DNA of 64,000 bases. It comes from Rhizobium sp. BK313 (GTDB lineage Bacteria; Pseudomonadota; Alphaproteobacteria; Rhizobiales; Rhizobiaceae). The translations under genes and the position numbers were made by a program. The stretch lies in the NCBI RefSeq assembly GCF_014193655.1, contig NZ_JACHZQ010000001.1, positions 2,046,001-2,110,000 on the forward strand, given 5' to 3'. This document shows, piece by piece, positions 35,408-46,146 of the stretch (the stretch's first letter is position 1; every line of letters starts with the position of its first letter). The notes under the pieces were generated by a model. That model had not been told where the DNA came from, did not search any database, and saw nothing but the letters and a program-made list of their open reading frames with translations.

Positions 35408-36586
35408 ATGAAGTTATTCGAAACATATATCGTACGGCGTGTCGGCATGATGTTCCTGGTAGCGCTGCTGCCGGTGCTCGCTATCATCTGGACCACCCAG
35501 GTGCTGCAGCGCATCAATCTTGTTACCGACAGCGGCCAGTCGATTGGTTCGTTTGCTACGCTTGCGACTCTCATCCTGCCGACGATCATCCCCGTGGTCC
35601 TGCCCTTCGCATTGGTGATCGGCATCACGCAAACGCTGACCGCGATGAACAGTGATTCGGAACTGACCGTCATGGAGGCGGCCGGCGCACGACGCAGCAT
35701 CATCATCCGCCCGATCATGATTCTCGCGATAGCTATCAGCGTTTTCTCATTCGTCGTCGACAATATGGTGGAGCCTAAGGCCCGCGTCGCCGCCCGCGAG
35801 ATGGTCGCCGAAGCCTATGCCGACCTGCTCTCGACCGTTATCGAAGAGAAGAATTTCCGGCGGATCGAAGACGGGCTTTATGTGCAGATCACTCAGCGTC
35901 TGTCGGGACGAATCCTGAAGGGCCTCTTCGTGGTGGATTCGCGCGATCCAGGTTTTGATCTCATCTACTACGCCAAGGAAGGCGCCGTCGATCAGAGCGG
36001 CAAGTCGCTGCTGATGAAGGATGGAGAAGTTCACCGCAAGACGCCGGATGGCAACGTTTCCGTGATCAAATTCGACTCCTATTCCTTCGATCTTTCCGAC
36101 ATGACGCAGAGTCGCGGCCAGGCAACGCTGCGCGCCGGCGACCGCGATCTCGGCTTCCTGCTAAACCCTGACCCGAACGACGCAGATTACAAAGCAAAGC
36201 CAGGCGGTTACCGCGCCGAGTTGCACCGGCGTCTCAGCGACTGGGCGCTGCCAGCCATCTTTGCTCTCATATCCCTGGTGATCGCCGGAGATGCGCGATC
36301 CCATCGTGAAGCGCGGCTACATCCGATGGTATCGGCACTCACCATCGCTTTTGCGCTGCGTTGGGCGGATTTTTATGCGGCTAACCAGATCGAGAATGCA
36401 CCCTATTTCATCGGCGTCCTCTATGCGGTCAACATCGGGGCAGCCCTGATTGCGATCGCCCTTCTGTTCAGGAATCGGAAGATGTCGATGCCAGCGTCGA
36501 TCCGCAACCGCTTCGGCAACTGGCGCCAAAAGATCCAGGATCGCATGCCGATAGTGCCCGATAGTTCTGATGGGGGCGGTGCATGA
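35408..36586 (+). CDS. lptF: LPS export ABC transporter permease LptF
   Basis: 392 residues of the YjgP/YjgQ family. LptF and LptG with LptB extract lipopolysaccharide from the inner membrane. The start MKLFETYIVRRVGMMFLVAL, three N-terminal spans with TAMNSDSELTVMEAAGAR near residue 80 (coupling helix), a periplasmic jellyroll domain, and three C-terminal spans are visible. The ATG at 35408 is preferred to an in-frame start at 35390. The stop overlaps the lptG ATG by four bases. Confidence 0.95.
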   Translation: MKLFETYIVRRVGMMFLVALLPVLAIIWTTQVLQRINLVTDSGQSIGSFATLATLILPTIIPVVLPFALVIGITQTLTAMNSDSELTVMEAAGARRSIIIRPIMILAIAISVFSFVVDNMVEPKARVAAREMVAEAYADLLSTVIEEKNFRRIEDGLYVQITQRLSGRILKGLFVVDSRDPGFDLIYYAKEGAVDQSGKSLLMKDGEVHRKTPDGNVSVIKFDSYSFDLSDMTQSRGQATLRAGDRDLGFLLNPDPNDADYKAKPGGYRAELHRRLSDWALPAIFALISLVIAGDARSHREARLHPMVSALTIAFALRWADFYAANQIENAPYFIGVLYAVNIGAALIAIALLFRNRKMSMPASIRNRFGNWRQKIQDRMPIVPDSSDGGGA

Positions 36587-37668
36587 TCTTCAGCACGCTC
36601 GGCCGCTACTTCTTCATGCGTTACGTCATCACCACCTTTTGGTTTTTCCTGGGTGTGATCTCGATCGTCTATCTCGTCGACTTCAGCGAGACTGCCGGCC
36701 GGCTTGCCGGCCTTCCCGGATACACAGTCAGTGTCGGCCTGCTGATGACGGCCGTCAGATTGCCGTTCATCCTGCAGCAGACTGTGCCGTTCATTGCCCT
36801 CTTCGTCGGCATGACGGTGTTGATTGCGCTCAACAGGCGCCGCGAACTCGTGATTGCCCGTGCAGCCGGCATCTCCGTCTGGCAGTTTATGACGCCCTTC
36901 GTAGTCGGCGCCTTCTTTGTCGGCCTGCTGACCATGTTCGCCCTCAATCCGGTTGCGGCATGGGGACAACGGCAGGCGGAAACGATGGAAGCCGATCTGC
37001 GCGGCGATCCGTCCTATCACAACTCACTCTCGATTCCGTGGCTGCGCCAGTCGAGCGGCAAAGACGACGTCATCATCGGCGCCAAGGCCGTTCTCGACAA
37101 CGGAACGACGCTGATGAACGTCGTCTTTATCCACTTTGATTCACAGGGGAATATCGTTCTCCGGCAGGATGCACAGTCGGCTAAGTTGGAAGATGGTTAC
37201 TGGCTTCTTAATGGTGTTGTCGAGCGCACCCCCGGTGAAATTCCCGTTCACAAGGCCACGGATCAGGTTCGTACGAATCTGAAACAGGATTTCGTCTCCG
37301 AGCGTTTGGCACAGCCGGAAACCATTGCTTTTTATGATCTTTCTAATCGAATTGCGATTGCAAAGTCTTTTGGCATCTCAACCAAAGCTCTCGAGACGCA
37401 ATTTCACTCGCTGTTGTCGCAGCCATTCCTCTTGGTAGCAATGACCCTGATTGCAGCAACCGTGTCTTTAAAATTCAGTAGATTCAATCAATCGCGCTCC
37501 GTTATTCTGGGTGGAATCCTCTCTGGCTTCGTGCTTTATGTTGTCACCGTGCTTGTAAAGGCATTCGGGAGCAGCGGAGTGGTTCCTCCCTTCGTGGCGA
37601 CATGGATACCCGTGATCGTCGCTTTGGCATTCGGAGCAACGATCCTGCTTCATCAGGAGGACGGCTAA
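36583..37668 (+). CDS. lptG: LPS export ABC transporter permease LptG
   Basis: 361 residues, paired with LptF. The N-terminus IFSTLGRYFFMRYVITTFWF is typical, the coupling region LIALNRRRELVIARAAGISV is near residue 85, then a periplasmic domain and three C-terminal spans (LLVAMTLIAATVSLKFSRF). It overlaps lptF (ATGA) and abuts lptD, whose GTG begins immediately after its stop, so the three are translationally linked. The ATPase LptB is not in this window. Confidence 0.95.
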   Translation: MIFSTLGRYFFMRYVITTFWFFLGVISIVYLVDFSETAGRLAGLPGYTVSVGLLMTAVRLPFILQQTVPFIALFVGMTVLIALNRRRELVIARAAGISVWQFMTPFVVGAFFVGLLTMFALNPVAAWGQRQAETMEADLRGDPSYHNSLSIPWLRQSSGKDDVIIGAKAVLDNGTTLMNVVFIHFDSQGNIVLRQDAQSAKLEDGYWLLNGVVERTPGEIPVHKATDQVRTNLKQDFVSERLAQPETIAFYDLSNRIAIAKSFGISTKALETQFHSLLSQPFLLVAMTLIAATVSLKFSRFNQSRSVILGGILSGFVLYVVTVLVKAFGSSGVVPPFVATWIPVIVALAFGATILLHQEDG

Positions 37669-40059
37669 GTGGCGGCAGGCAACCGCAAGAGTATCAGGGA
37701 ATTTGTGGCTGCCCTCGTCATGGGCGCGGCTGCGTACGCATTTGTCATGAGCCCGGTCGTAGCCTACGCCCAGGACAATAATAATAACGGCGGCACCGGC
37801 GCTGTGGCCTCTCCTGTTAAGGTCAAAGTGCCGGAAGGCTCCAAGCTGATCCTTTCGTCGAACGAATTGGTCTACAACAAGGATACACAAATCGTCACCG
37901 CCACCGGCGCGGTCCAGATCAACTATGGCGGCTATAAGATGGTCGCGCAGAAGGTTGAATATAATCAGAAAAGCGGGCGGATGACGGCGATCGGCAATGT
38001 CGAGCTGATCAGCCCGGACGGCAATCGCATGTACGGCGACAAAATGGATGTCACCGACAGCTTCTCCGACGGCTTCGTCGACGCTCTGCGCATCGAAATG
38101 CCTGACAATACCCGCATGGCCGCCGAGAAGGGCGAACGCGTCGGCGGCACGCAGTTGATCCTGACGAAGGGCGTCTACACTGCCTGCTTGCCTTGCTCCG
38201 AACAGGGCCGCGCGCCGCTATGGCAGGTCAAGGCGCAGCGCGTGGTGCAGAACGGCGTGACGCATACCGTCCGTCTCGAGCATGCGCGTTTCGAGCTGTT
38301 CGGGCAACCGATCGCTTACGTTCCGTGGATTGAAGTTCCCGACAACACGGTAAAGCGCAAGTCCGGCTTTCTGTTTCCGTCGGCGAGCATTTCGCAAAAT
38401 CTCGGCTTTGGTCTGAAGGTTCCTTATTACTACGTCATCTCGCCGAGCATGGACGCGACGATCAGCGCTACCGGCTATACAACCCAAGGCCTGCTGCTCG
38501 AAGGCGAATTCCGCCAACGCTTTGAAAACGGTACGCATGTTCTGCGTGTCGCCGGCATCAGCCAGATGAATCCCGGGCAGTTCGACGCCAACACCAGTGA
38601 TGCCGAACACAAGACCCGCGGCATGATCACGTCGAAGGCCGATTTCAGAATCAACCCTCGCTGGACATTCGGTTGGGATGTCATGGCGCAAAGCGACAAC
38701 AACTTCTCGCGCACCTATGGCCTGGACGGTCTCGACCAGAGCACCCACACGAATGACATTTATTTGACGGGTCTCGGCAAGCGCAATTATTTCGATATGC
38801 GCGCCTTCTACTATGACATCCAGGATGCCGATAACAACAGCAATGCTGAAAAGCAGCAAGCAATCGTCTATCCGAGCACCGACTATCACTATGTCGATCC
38901 GAAGTCGGTATATGGCGGCGAGCTGTCCGCGAATGTGAATTTTACGCACCTCTCGCGCGATCAGGCTTCCGTGCTGGATAACGCCAACAATCTCGGCGAC
39001 TCCAGCCTGAACGATCGCTTTCTCGGTCTTCCCGGCAGCTACACCCGCCTCAGCACTGAATTGCAGTGGCAGCGTACCTTTACCACCGATCAAGGTCTGG
39101 TTCTGACACCGCTGCTGGCAGCCCGTGGCGACGTCTATGGCCTGAATATGGAATCACCCAACTCGTTGGGTCCGTCCTTCAGCTATCCCGGCAACTACGA
39201 TACCAACGACTATGCCACGCGTGGCATGCTGACGGCCGGCCTTGAAGCCAAATATCCCTTCCTCATCACAACCAGCAACAGCTCGCATGTGTTCGAGCCG
39301 ATCGCGCAGATTTATGTGCGCCCGGACGAGACGCTTGCCGGACAGTTGCCGAATGAGGACGCGCAGAGCTTCGTCTTCGATGCAACCAATCTGTTCGACC
39401 GCGACAAGTTCTCCGGCTATGACCGCATCGAGGGCGGCACGCGCGCCAACCTCGGCTGGCGCTATACGGGCAGCTTCGACAGTGGCTACAAGCTGCAGAG
39501 CATCTTCGGTCAATCGTTCCAGCTTGCCGGCCGCAATTCGTTCGCAACGGACGATCTGGTCTCCGCTGGTGCGGAATCGGGGCTTCAAACCACCCGCTCC
39601 GATTATGTCACCATGTTCGGCCTCACCACGCCCCAGGGCATCTCGCTCTCGACGTCCTACCGCTTTGACGAAAAGGATTTCGCGTTCCGTCGTGGCGACA
39701 CTGCGGTCGGCTTCGCAAACGACGACTTCCAGACATCGGTGACCTACACCCATATCGCCGCTCAGCCGCAATATGGCTTCACCACGGACCAGGACGAAAT
39801 CCAGACCCGCGCACAGATCAAATTCAAGAACTATTGGTCTGTCTTCGGCACGGTTAGCTACGATCTCAACGACAGTGAGATCACGCGCCAGGGCGTCGGC
39901 CTGTCCTATGAGGACGAATGCACGATCTTCAGCGTCTCCTTCCTGGACAAGAAGGATTCAACGAACCAATCGGGAAGCGACTGGTCTATCGGTGCCCGCA
40001 TTACGTTCCGTACGCTCGGCGACGTCAAACTTGGCAACGTCCAGGACGCTACGTTCTGA
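37669..40059 (+). CDS. lptD: LPS assembly outer membrane protein LptD
   Basis: 796 residues. A GTG start with AGGAGG 8 bases upstream, then a signal peptide (about residues 8-35, ending VAYAQ). An OstA/LptA-like periplasmic domain (residues 60-165: TGAVQINYGGYKMVAQKVEY) precedes the large C-terminal beta-barrel. LptD with LptE places LPS in the outer leaflet. A Cys pair CLPC lies near residue 165 and another Cys near the C-terminus (DEC), which may form the disulfides LptD needs. A terminator follows. Confidence 0.95.
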   Translation: MAAGNRKSIREFVAALVMGAAAYAFVMSPVVAYAQDNNNNGGTGAVASPVKVKVPEGSKLILSSNELVYNKDTQIVTATGAVQINYGGYKMVAQKVEYNQKSGRMTAIGNVELISPDGNRMYGDKMDVTDSFSDGFVDALRIEMPDNTRMAAEKGERVGGTQLILTKGVYTACLPCSEQGRAPLWQVKAQRVVQNGVTHTVRLEHARFELFGQPIAYVPWIEVPDNTVKRKSGFLFPSASISQNLGFGLKVPYYYVISPSMDATISATGYTTQGLLLEGEFRQRFENGTHVLRVAGISQMNPGQFDANTSDAEHKTRGMITSKADFRINPRWTFGWDVMAQSDNNFSRTYGLDGLDQSTHTNDIYLTGLGKRNYFDMRAFYYDIQDADNNSNAEKQQAIVYPSTDYHYVDPKSVYGGELSANVNFTHLSRDQASVLDNANNLGDSSLNDRFLGLPGSYTRLSTELQWQRTFTTDQGLVLTPLLAARGDVYGLNMESPNSLGPSFSYPGNYDTNDYATRGMLTAGLEAKYPFLITTSNSSHVFEPIAQIYVRPDETLAGQLPNEDAQSFVFDATNLFDRDKFSGYDRIEGGTRANLGWRYTGSFDSGYKLQSIFGQSFQLAGRNSFATDDLVSAGAESGLQTTRSDYVTMFGLTTPQGISLSTSYRFDEKDFAFRRGDTAVGFANDDFQTSVTYTHIAAQPQYGFTTDQDEIQTRAQIKFKNYWSVFGTVSYDLNDSEITRQGVGLSYEDECTIFSVSFLDKKDSTNQSGSDWSIGARITFRTLGDVKLGNVQDATF

Positions 40060-40078
40060 TCAATCAAATCCCAAAAAG

Positions 40079-40098
40079 GGCCGGCTCCAAAGCCGGCC
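40079..40098 (+). terminator. Intrinsic terminator after lptD, before the surA-like gene
   Basis: GGCCGGCT (40079-40086) and AGCCGGCC (40091-40098) form an 8-base stem with a CCAA loop, flanked by AAAAA and TTTTTT. It stands between genes of the same direction, so lptD transcription should mostly end here and the surA-pdxA-rsmA part needs its own promoter or read-through. Confidence 0.85.
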
Positions 40099-40265
40099 TT
40101 TTTTGCTTTGAATCGGATCGCTATTCGCTCCGCGTCATTGTTTCGCCGCAAGGATTTTGCAATTCGTCGTGCTTGTTGTAGATATCGGCACAAAATTGCC
40201 GTATTGCGCCAACGGCGTCCCAATGTGACGCAGTGCGGACAAGGACCTTTGGGAAGGGGTAGTTG

Positions 40266-41213
40266 ATGTTCTCTGGAAAGACACCGATGCGCGCTGTGCT
40301 ATTCGGCGCCGTAGCGTTGGTTATGGCCGCTTTTGCTGTGCCAACCAGCGATGTTGCCTTCGCAGCAAGTGAGGTGAAGGTTGTCGTCAACAACACGGTG
40401 ATCACATCGGGCGATATCGCCAAGCGCGTCAACTTCCTGAAATTGCAGCACGCGAAAGGCGACCTCAACAAGCTGGCGCAACAGCAGCTCGTCGATGAGA
40501 CGCTGAAGCGTGCGGAAATCGCCCGCGTGCGCATGTCGGTATCGACGACGGACGTTGACAACGCTTTTGCCCGCTTCGCCGCCAGCAACAAGATGTCGCC
40601 GCAGCAGCTTGGACAGATCCTGGACAAGATGGGCGTCACCACCGATCACTTCAAATCCTATATCGCCATCTCCATGAGCTGGCCGCGCGTCGTCAATGCT
40701 CGCTTTGGTTCGAGCGGCGGCCGTATGTCGAACGACGACCTCGTGACGCGCATGACGGAAAACAAGACGAAGCCGGTAACGACGGAATATTTCCTGAAAC
40801 AGATGGTCTTCGTCGTCCCGGCTGCGAAACGCAACGCAATTCTTGGCAAACGTAAGGCCGAGGCGGAAGCCTCGCGGGCCAAGTTCCCCGGTTGCGATCA
40901 GGCGAAAGTCTTCGCTGCGACGATGCATGACGTTTCCGTTCAGGATCTCGGCCGCGTGCTTGCCCCCGATCTTCCGGAGGCCTGGAAGCCGCTGCTTGAA
41001 AAGGCGAAGGGTAACACGACCGATGCGATCGTGACCGATCGTGGTGTCGAATATGTAGCCATTTGCTCACAGCGCCAGGTGAACGACGACGTTGCCGCAG
41101 CTGCCGTCTTCCGCGCCGAAGATCTCGGCAAGGCGGATGCTCAGGGCGTCAGCGCCAACGACAAGAAGTATATCGACGAACTGCGCTCCAAGGCGCAGAT
41201 CCTCTATCGCTGA
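40266..41213 (+). CDS. SurA-like periplasmic chaperone with degenerate rotamase part
   Basis: 315 residues: a signal peptide ending near AFAAS (about residue 35), then a SurA N-terminal domain ([21 protein letters not shown] near 40; [16 protein letters not shown] near 77). The following parvulin-like part (FLKQMVFVV to [12 protein letters not shown]) is short and lacks the usual rotamase active-site pattern, so isomerase activity is doubtful and a chaperone role for outer membrane proteins such as LptD is more likely. The ATG at 40266 follows GGGAAGGGG. It sits between lptD and pdxA, as in many proteobacteria. Confidence 0.85.
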   Translation: MFSGKTPMRAVLFGAVALVMAAFAVPTSDVAFAASEVKVVVNNTVITSGDIAKRVNFLKLQHAKGDLNKLAQQQLVDETLKRAEIARVRMSVSTTDVDNAFARFAASNKMSPQQLGQILDKMGVTTDHFKSYIAISMSWPRVVNARFGSSGGRMSNDDLVTRMTENKTKPVTTEYFLKQMVFVVPAAKRNAILGKRKAEAEASRAKFPGCDQAKVFAATMHDVSVQDLGRVLAPDLPEAWKPLLEKAKGNTTDAIVTDRGVEYVAICSQRQVNDDVAAAAVFRAEDLGKADAQGVSANDKKYIDELRSKAQILYR

Positions 41214-41221
41214 TCGCTCCG

Positions 41222-42247
41222 ATGCCCTCGCGCCCTTCCCGCCCCCTTGGACTCACGCAAGGGGATCCAGCAGGTATCGGACCTGACATCACGCTCGCCG
41301 CCTGGCTTCGCCGCGGCGAGCTTGGTTTGTCGCCCTTCCTGTTTCTCGGTGACCCGAACGTTCTCGCAGCGCGAGCGCGCCAGTTGAACCTGTCCGTGCC
41401 ACTGCGGGAAGCCGACGCTTCGACAGCCTTGGATGTCTTTGCCAGCGCCTTGCCGGTGCTGCCGATCGCTGCAGGTATGGATGTGGTTGCCGGCGAGCCG
41501 CACGTTGTAACAGCCCAGGCGACGATAGCGGCTATCGAGATGGCGGTCTCCCTCTGCATGAAGGGAGATACCTCCGCGGTTGTGACCAATCCAATCGCCA
41601 AGTCGGTTCTCTACGATGCCGGGTTCGGCTTTCCCGGCCATACCGAATTCCTCGCCGATCTTGCAACACGCGCGACGGGCAAGCCGGTTATGCCGGTGAT
41701 GCTGCTGGCCGGGCCGAAGCTGCGGGCGATTCCCGTCACCATCCACATCCCGCTGAAGGATGTGCCGCAGGCGCTGACGACGAATCTCATCGTCGAGACC
41801 TGCCGGATCACCGACCACGACCTCAAGACGCGTTTCGGCATCGCAAAGCCGCGGCTGGCCGTTGCTGGCCTCAATCCGCATGCCGGCGAAAGCGGCGCAA
41901 TCGGCAAGGAGGATGAGGAGATCATCCATCCGGCGATCGAAGTGCTGCGCAACGAGGGCATCGATGCCTTTGGCCCCCTGCCCGCCGACACGATGTTCCA
42001 TGACGATGCGCGCCGTCGCTATGATGTCGCCGTCTGCATGTATCACGATCAGGCTTTGATTCCGGCCAAGGCGCTTGGCTTCGACGATTCCGTCAATGTC
42101 ACGCTCGGCCTGCCCTTTGTCCGCACTTCGCCTGATCATGGCACAGCCTTCGGCATCGCCGGCAAGGGCGTTGCAAAGGAGGACAGTCTTGTGGCAGCTC
42201 TCAAGCTGGCGAGCGAGATCAGCCGCGCGACGGAAAGCAAGCGCTGA
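41222..42247 (+). CDS. pdxA: 4-hydroxythreonine-4-phosphate dehydrogenase
   Basis: Oxidises 4-phosphohydroxy-L-threonine in the DXP-dependent pyridoxal phosphate pathway. 341 residues from the ATG at 41222 ([15 protein letters not shown] follows); longer upstream reading runs through the surA-like gene and is rejected. Metal-binding His residues lie in [10 protein letters not shown] (near 137), in HIPLKD and in MYHDQALIP (near 275). [19 protein letters not shown] near the end is diagnostic. Its stop overlaps the rsmA start (TGATG). Confidence 0.96.
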   Translation: MPSRPSRPLGLTQGDPAGIGPDITLAAWLRRGELGLSPFLFLGDPNVLAARARQLNLSVPLREADASTALDVFASALPVLPIAAGMDVVAGEPHVVTAQATIAAIEMAVSLCMKGDTSAVVTNPIAKSVLYDAGFGFPGHTEFLADLATRATGKPVMPVMLLAGPKLRAIPVTIHIPLKDVPQALTTNLIVETCRITDHDLKTRFGIAKPRLAVAGLNPHAGESGAIGKEDEEIIHPAIEVLRNEGIDAFGPLPADTMFHDDARRRYDVAVCMYHDQALIPAKALGFDDSVNVTLGLPFVRTSPDHGTAFGIAGKGVAKEDSLVAALKLASEISRATESKR

Positions 42248-43074
42248 TGGCCGCACTCGACGGTCTGCCGCCGCTTCGTGATGTGATCCAGCGTCACGGC
42301 CTTGATGCGCGCAAGGCGCTCGGGCAAAACTTTCTGCTCGATCTCAACCTGACACAAAAGGTTGCCCGCACGGCCGGATCACTGGACGGCGTCACCGTCT
42401 TCGAAGTTGGACCGGGGCCAGGCGGGCTGACGCGTGCCATTCTGGCTCTTGGAGCCGCCAAGGTCATTGCCGTGGAGCGTGACCCGCGCTGCCTGCCGGC
42501 GCTCGCCGAGATCTCGGATCACTATCCCGGCCGGCTGGAGGTCATCGAAGGCGATGCGCTGAAGACGGACTTTGCTGGGCTGGCACCCGAAAGCCCGGTC
42601 AAGATCATCGCCAACCTGCCCTATAATGTCGGCACGCAGTTGCTGGTGAACTGGCTGCTGCCGGGCCATTGGCCGCCCTTCTGGCAGTCGCTGACGCTGA
42701 TGTTCCAGAAAGAGGTCGGCCAGAGGATCGTCGCCGATGAGGACGACGATCACTATGGCCGTCTCGGCGTTCTCTGCGGTTGGCGCACGAATGCATACAT
42801 GGCCTTCGATGTGTCGCCGCAGGCCTTCACACCGCCGCCGAAGGTGACCTCGACGGTCGTGCATTTGACGCCGAGGGAAAATCCGATCCCCTGCTCGGTT
42901 GACAAGCTGGAAAAGGTGACCCAGGCCGCCTTCGGCCAACGGCGTAAGATGCTACGGCAGAGCCTGAAGTCGCTCGGTGGCGAGGCCTTGCTACAGAAAG
43001 CCGACATCGACCCTCAACGGCGCGCCGAAACGCTGTCCGTCGAAGAGTTCTGCCGGCTGGCAAACTGCCTTTGA
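42247..43074 (+). CDS. rsmA: 16S rRNA dimethyladenosine transferase
   Basis: 275 residues. Adds two methyls to each of A1518 and A1519 in 16S rRNA (KsgA activity). GQNFLLD and the SAM-binding [12 protein letters not shown] (near residue 57) and the NLPY motif ([10 protein letters not shown] near 122) are intact, and the C-terminal helical domain ends with [13 protein letters not shown]. It is coupled to pdxA by a one-base overlap of stop and start, and converges with gmk 7 bases away. Confidence 0.97.
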   Translation: MAALDGLPPLRDVIQRHGLDARKALGQNFLLDLNLTQKVARTAGSLDGVTVFEVGPGPGGLTRAILALGAAKVIAVERDPRCLPALAEISDHYPGRLEVIEGDALKTDFAGLAPESPVKIIANLPYNVGTQLLVNWLLPGHWPPFWQSLTLMFQKEVGQRIVADEDDDHYGRLGVLCGWRTNAYMAFDVSPQAFTPPPKVTSTVVHLTPRENPIPCSVDKLEKVTQAAFGQRRKMLRQSLKSLGGEALLQKADIDPQRRAETLSVEEFCRLANCL

Positions 43075-43081
43075 TCGCGAT

Positions 43082-43744
43082 TCAAAGCTTCGGCGTTTCT
43101 TCCAGCAGGCCACGAACAAAATCGAACATGCCGTGACGGCGGTCGCGGCGCAGGCGCTCGGCCTTGACGATGGACTGAACCGCGTCGAAAGCCGCGTTCA
43201 GATCATCGTTGATGATGACGTAGTCATACTCGCGCCAATGGGCGATCTCAGCGCGCGAATTGGCAAGCCGTGTGGCGATCACCTCTTCGGAATCCTCGGC
43301 GCGGCGGTGCAGGCGCGATTGCAGCTCAGTCATGGTCGGCGGCAGCACGAAAATGGAGACGACATCGGCGGGCATCTTCTCCTGCAATTGCTGCGCGCCC
43401 TGCCAGTCGATGTCGAAGAGCATATCGCGGCCCTCAGCCATCGCAGTTTCCACCGGCTCGCGCGGCGTGCCGTAGAAATTGCCATGGACCTCCGCCCATT
43501 CGAGTAACGAGTCGGAATCACGAAGCCGCTCGAACTCTCTCAACGAGACAAAATGATAGTGCACGCCGGCGATCTCGCTCGGCCGCCGTTGCCGCGTCGT
43601 GACGCTGACGGAAAGACCGACCTGCTTGTCGGTGTCCAACAGCGTGCGTGCGATCGTCGATTTGCCCGCACCTGATGGCGAGGAAATGGCGAGCATCAGC
43701 CCCCGGCGGGCAATCGAAATGGATGTGGATGTCGCCGGCTTCAT
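43082..43744 (-). CDS. gmk: Guanylate kinase
   Basis: 220 residues. Phosphorylates GMP to GDP. The P-loop [10 protein letters not shown] near residue 22, the GMP-binding [11 protein letters not shown] and HYHFVS segments, and [11 protein letters not shown] (near 85) are intact, and the lid and C-terminal helix fit. It lies three bases downstream of the yicC stop on the same strand, the usual rhizobial pairing. Confidence 0.97.
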   Translation of the reverse strand: MKPATSTSISIARRGLMLAISSPSGAGKSTIARTLLDTDKQVGLSVSVTTRQRRPSEIAGVHYHFVSLREFERLRDSDSLLEWAEVHGNFYGTPREPVETAMAEGRDMLFDIDWQGAQQLQEKMPADVVSIFVLPPTMTELQSRLHRRAEDSEEVIATRLANSRAEIAHWREYDYVIINDDLNAAFDAVQSIVKAERLRRDRRHGMFDFVRGLLEETPKL

Positions 43745-43747
43745 GGC

Positions 43748-44635
43748 TTACTCCAAATTCTGGACCTGTTCGCGGAACTGGTCGATGACCACTTTCAATT
43801 CGATGCCGGCGGCGGTAACCGCTGCGGCATTCGACTTCGAACAGATAGTATTCGATTCCCGGTTAAATTCCTGTGCAAGGAAATCAAGCTTGCGGCCGAC
43901 CGGCCCGCCCTTGGCGATAAGATCGCGAGCCGCCGCCACATGCGCCTTCAGCCGGTCGATCTCCTCACGCAAATCGGCCCTGGTGGCGATGAGAGCGGCC
44001 TCGGCATGCAGCCGGTCACGATCCAGGCCGGAAGTTCCGTCGAGAAGCATGGCAACTTGCGCCCCCAGCCTCGCAGCGATCTCCTGCGGCGAACGTGACG
44101 GATCACGCTCCACTGTCGTCGTCAGCGTCGCGATGACGGCGACGTGGCCCAGCAGGATTTGGCCGAGCGCCTGCCCTTCCCGCCGCCGCATATCGCTGAG
44201 ATCGACGAGCGCGGCTTCGAGACCCGCCATGATGTCGGCATCGCGCGCGGCAAGCGCTTCTTCGCTCTCCTCGGCTTCCTTGAACTCAACTATGCCACGG
44301 ATGGCGAGCAGCGTGTCCAGGCGCAGCGGCGCAGGATCGATAACGCCGGTAAGCTGGCCGCGCAGCGCCAGCACCGTCGCCAGCGCGTCTTGATTGACGA
44401 CTGCTTCGACGCGGCTTTCATCGACGGACAAGGAGAGGCCGACCTGCAGATTGCCACGCGAGAACCTGTCGGTGATGAGCTTGCGTACGTCGGTTTCCAG
44501 GCGCTCCAGTCCCGGCGGGAGGCGCAGACGGAAATCCAGGCCCTTGCCGTTGACCGATCGCAACTCCCATGCCCAGCGAGAGCGCCCACTTGTTCCCTCA
44601 CGCCGGGCGAAACCGGTCATGGACTGCAATACCAT
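43748..44635 (-). CDS. YicC/YloC family endoribonuclease
   Basis: 295 residues matching the YicC family, whose E. coli member is an endoribonuclease that affects small RNA stability. The start MVLQSMTGFARREG and the GKGLDFRLRLP segment near residue 30 are typical; the C-terminal domain has LDFLAQEFNRESNTICSKSN with the conserved Glu and Asn positions. It is next to gmk, as in most alphaproteobacteria and many other bacteria. Substrate RNAs here are unknown. Confidence 0.9.
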   Translation of the reverse strand: MVLQSMTGFARREGTSGRSRWAWELRSVNGKGLDFRLRLPPGLERLETDVRKLITDRFSRGNLQVGLSLSVDESRVEAVVNQDALATVLALRGQLTGVIDPAPLRLDTLLAIRGIVEFKEAEESEEALAARDADIMAGLEAALVDLSDMRRREGQALGQILLGHVAVIATLTTTVERDPSRSPQEIAARLGAQVAMLLDGTSGLDRDRLHAEAALIATRADLREEIDRLKAHVAAARDLIAKGGPVGRKLDFLAQEFNRESNTICSKSNAAAVTAAGIELKVVIDQFREQVQNLE

Positions 44636-44745
44636 GCAAGCCTCCGATAGTTCACATCCAAAATCCCTTCAAAATCAAAGGGACATGGACCAATGCAAGG
44701 TGAGACTTCGCCGAGCGCCCGATCAAAAGTACGGCGCAGCAAAGA

Positions 44746-45966
44746 TCAGTTCGTCTTCTTTTTCTGTTGTGTGCCGGAGGCAGGGGCGGCAGCGGCGCCG
44801 CTATCGTCCGGCTGACCATCAACGGCGATTGCACTGGGGTCCTCGCCCTTTTCTGCAACGAGCTTGCGCCAGCGCTTGACGTTGGCATTGTGATCCTCGA
44901 GCGTCGCAGCGAAGACGTGGCCGCCCGTACCATCGGCAACGAAATAGAGGTCCTGTGTCTTCCAGGGGTTGGCAACCGCGTCCAGTGCGTCCTTGCCCGG
45001 ATTGGCAATCGGCGTCGGCGGCAGGCCCCTGACGATGTAAGTATTGTAGGCCGTCTCTTTTTTGAGATCCGATTGGTAGATTGGGCGATCGGCCGGTTTG
45101 CCGTCACCGCCGAAGAGCCCATAGATAACCGTCGGGTCGGATTGCAGGCGCATGCCCTTGCCGAGACGGTTGAGGAAGACGGACGCCACATGGGCGCGCT
45201 CATCCGCAAGCCCGGTCTCTTTTTCAACGATCGATGCCAGCGTGACCAGATCCTGCTTATTCGTCAGCGGCAGTGACGGATCGCGTTTGTCCCATATCTC
45301 ATCGACCAGCTTTTCCTGCGCTGCCTTCATCTGATCGATGATCTCCGTGCGCTTTGCGCCACGTGTGAATTTATAGGTATTTGGCTCCAGGCTGCCTTCC
45401 GGTGGCAAGGCCGAGGGCAGATCGCCTTCCAGCACCGGATCGGCCTGCAGCTTGTTGAATATCTGTCGTACGGTCAGCCCTTCCGGCAAGGTAACCGAAT
45501 AGAGGATCGACTTGCCGGATTTCAACAACTCCATGATATCCTTCATGGAAGCGCCGGCCTTGATCTCGTATTCGCCGGACCGCAACGTCTCGCCGTTGTG
45601 CAGATGGGTTGCCGTCAGATAGCGGAAGATGCGCGCATCGGAAATGATGTTGCTGGCTTCGAGCCGGCTCGATATCTCGGCGAGGCCAGCGCCGCTACGC
45701 ACGATGAAATTGGTGTTGGTCGTCAACGGCCCAGGGCTCTGGTAGGCTGAAATGGCGTAGTACGTGCCGATGATCGCCAGAACGATGACGAAGACGACCA
45801 GCGTCATCAGAAAGTTCAGGAAGATCACCATTTGGCTACGGGCTTTGCGGGAGCGCTTCGGCGGATCCGGAACACGCTCCGGACGCAGAGCTTCATTGGC
45901 CGATTTCGGGATGATCGGCCCCTTCTGCCCGTTCGGAGTTCCGTTGTTCTGGTTCGTATCGCTCAC
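44746..45966 (-). CDS. mltG: Endolytic murein transglycosylase MltG
   Basis: 406 residues: a cytoplasmic N-terminal part, a single membrane span near residues 45-70 (FLNFLMTLVVFVIVLAIIG), a LysM-like region, and the YceG catalytic domain with the catalytic Glu in ASIVEKETGL. MltG cuts nascent glycan strands and is thought to set their length. The start is the GTG at 45966 with GAAGGGA 6 bases upstream; an ATG at 45981 and a further ATG at 46080 are alternatives. The C-terminus is Ala/Lys-rich. It follows fabF and precedes yicC. Confidence 0.88.
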   Translation of the reverse strand: MSDTNQNNGTPNGQKGPIIPKSANEALRPERVPDPPKRSRKARSQMVIFLNFLMTLVVFVIVLAIIGTYYAISAYQSPGPLTTNTNFIVRSGAGLAEISSRLEASNIISDARIFRYLTATHLHNGETLRSGEYEIKAGASMKDIMELLKSGKSILYSVTLPEGLTVRQIFNKLQADPVLEGDLPSALPPEGSLEPNTYKFTRGAKRTEIIDQMKAAQEKLVDEIWDKRDPSLPLTNKQDLVTLASIVEKETGLADERAHVASVFLNRLGKGMRLQSDPTVIYGLFGGDGKPADRPIYQSDLKKETAYNTYIVRGLPPTPIANPGKDALDAVANPWKTQDLYFVADGTGGHVFAATLEDHNANVKRWRKLVAEKGEDPSAIAVDGQPDDSGAAAAPASGTQQKKKTN

Positions 45967-46146
45967 CGGCAATCCCTTCATTTTGTCGTTGCCTGCTCTT
46001 TGGCCAAGCAATGCGGCAAAAAGCAGGTTCAGAAGATAAAGCGGAGCCTGGCGAGGATCCGCTTTCGACCGATCAGACATTACTGCGTCGCTTCCCACGG
46101 GGCACGCAAAGGACGCAGTAACATTCAAGGATGGCGTACAGCCTTG

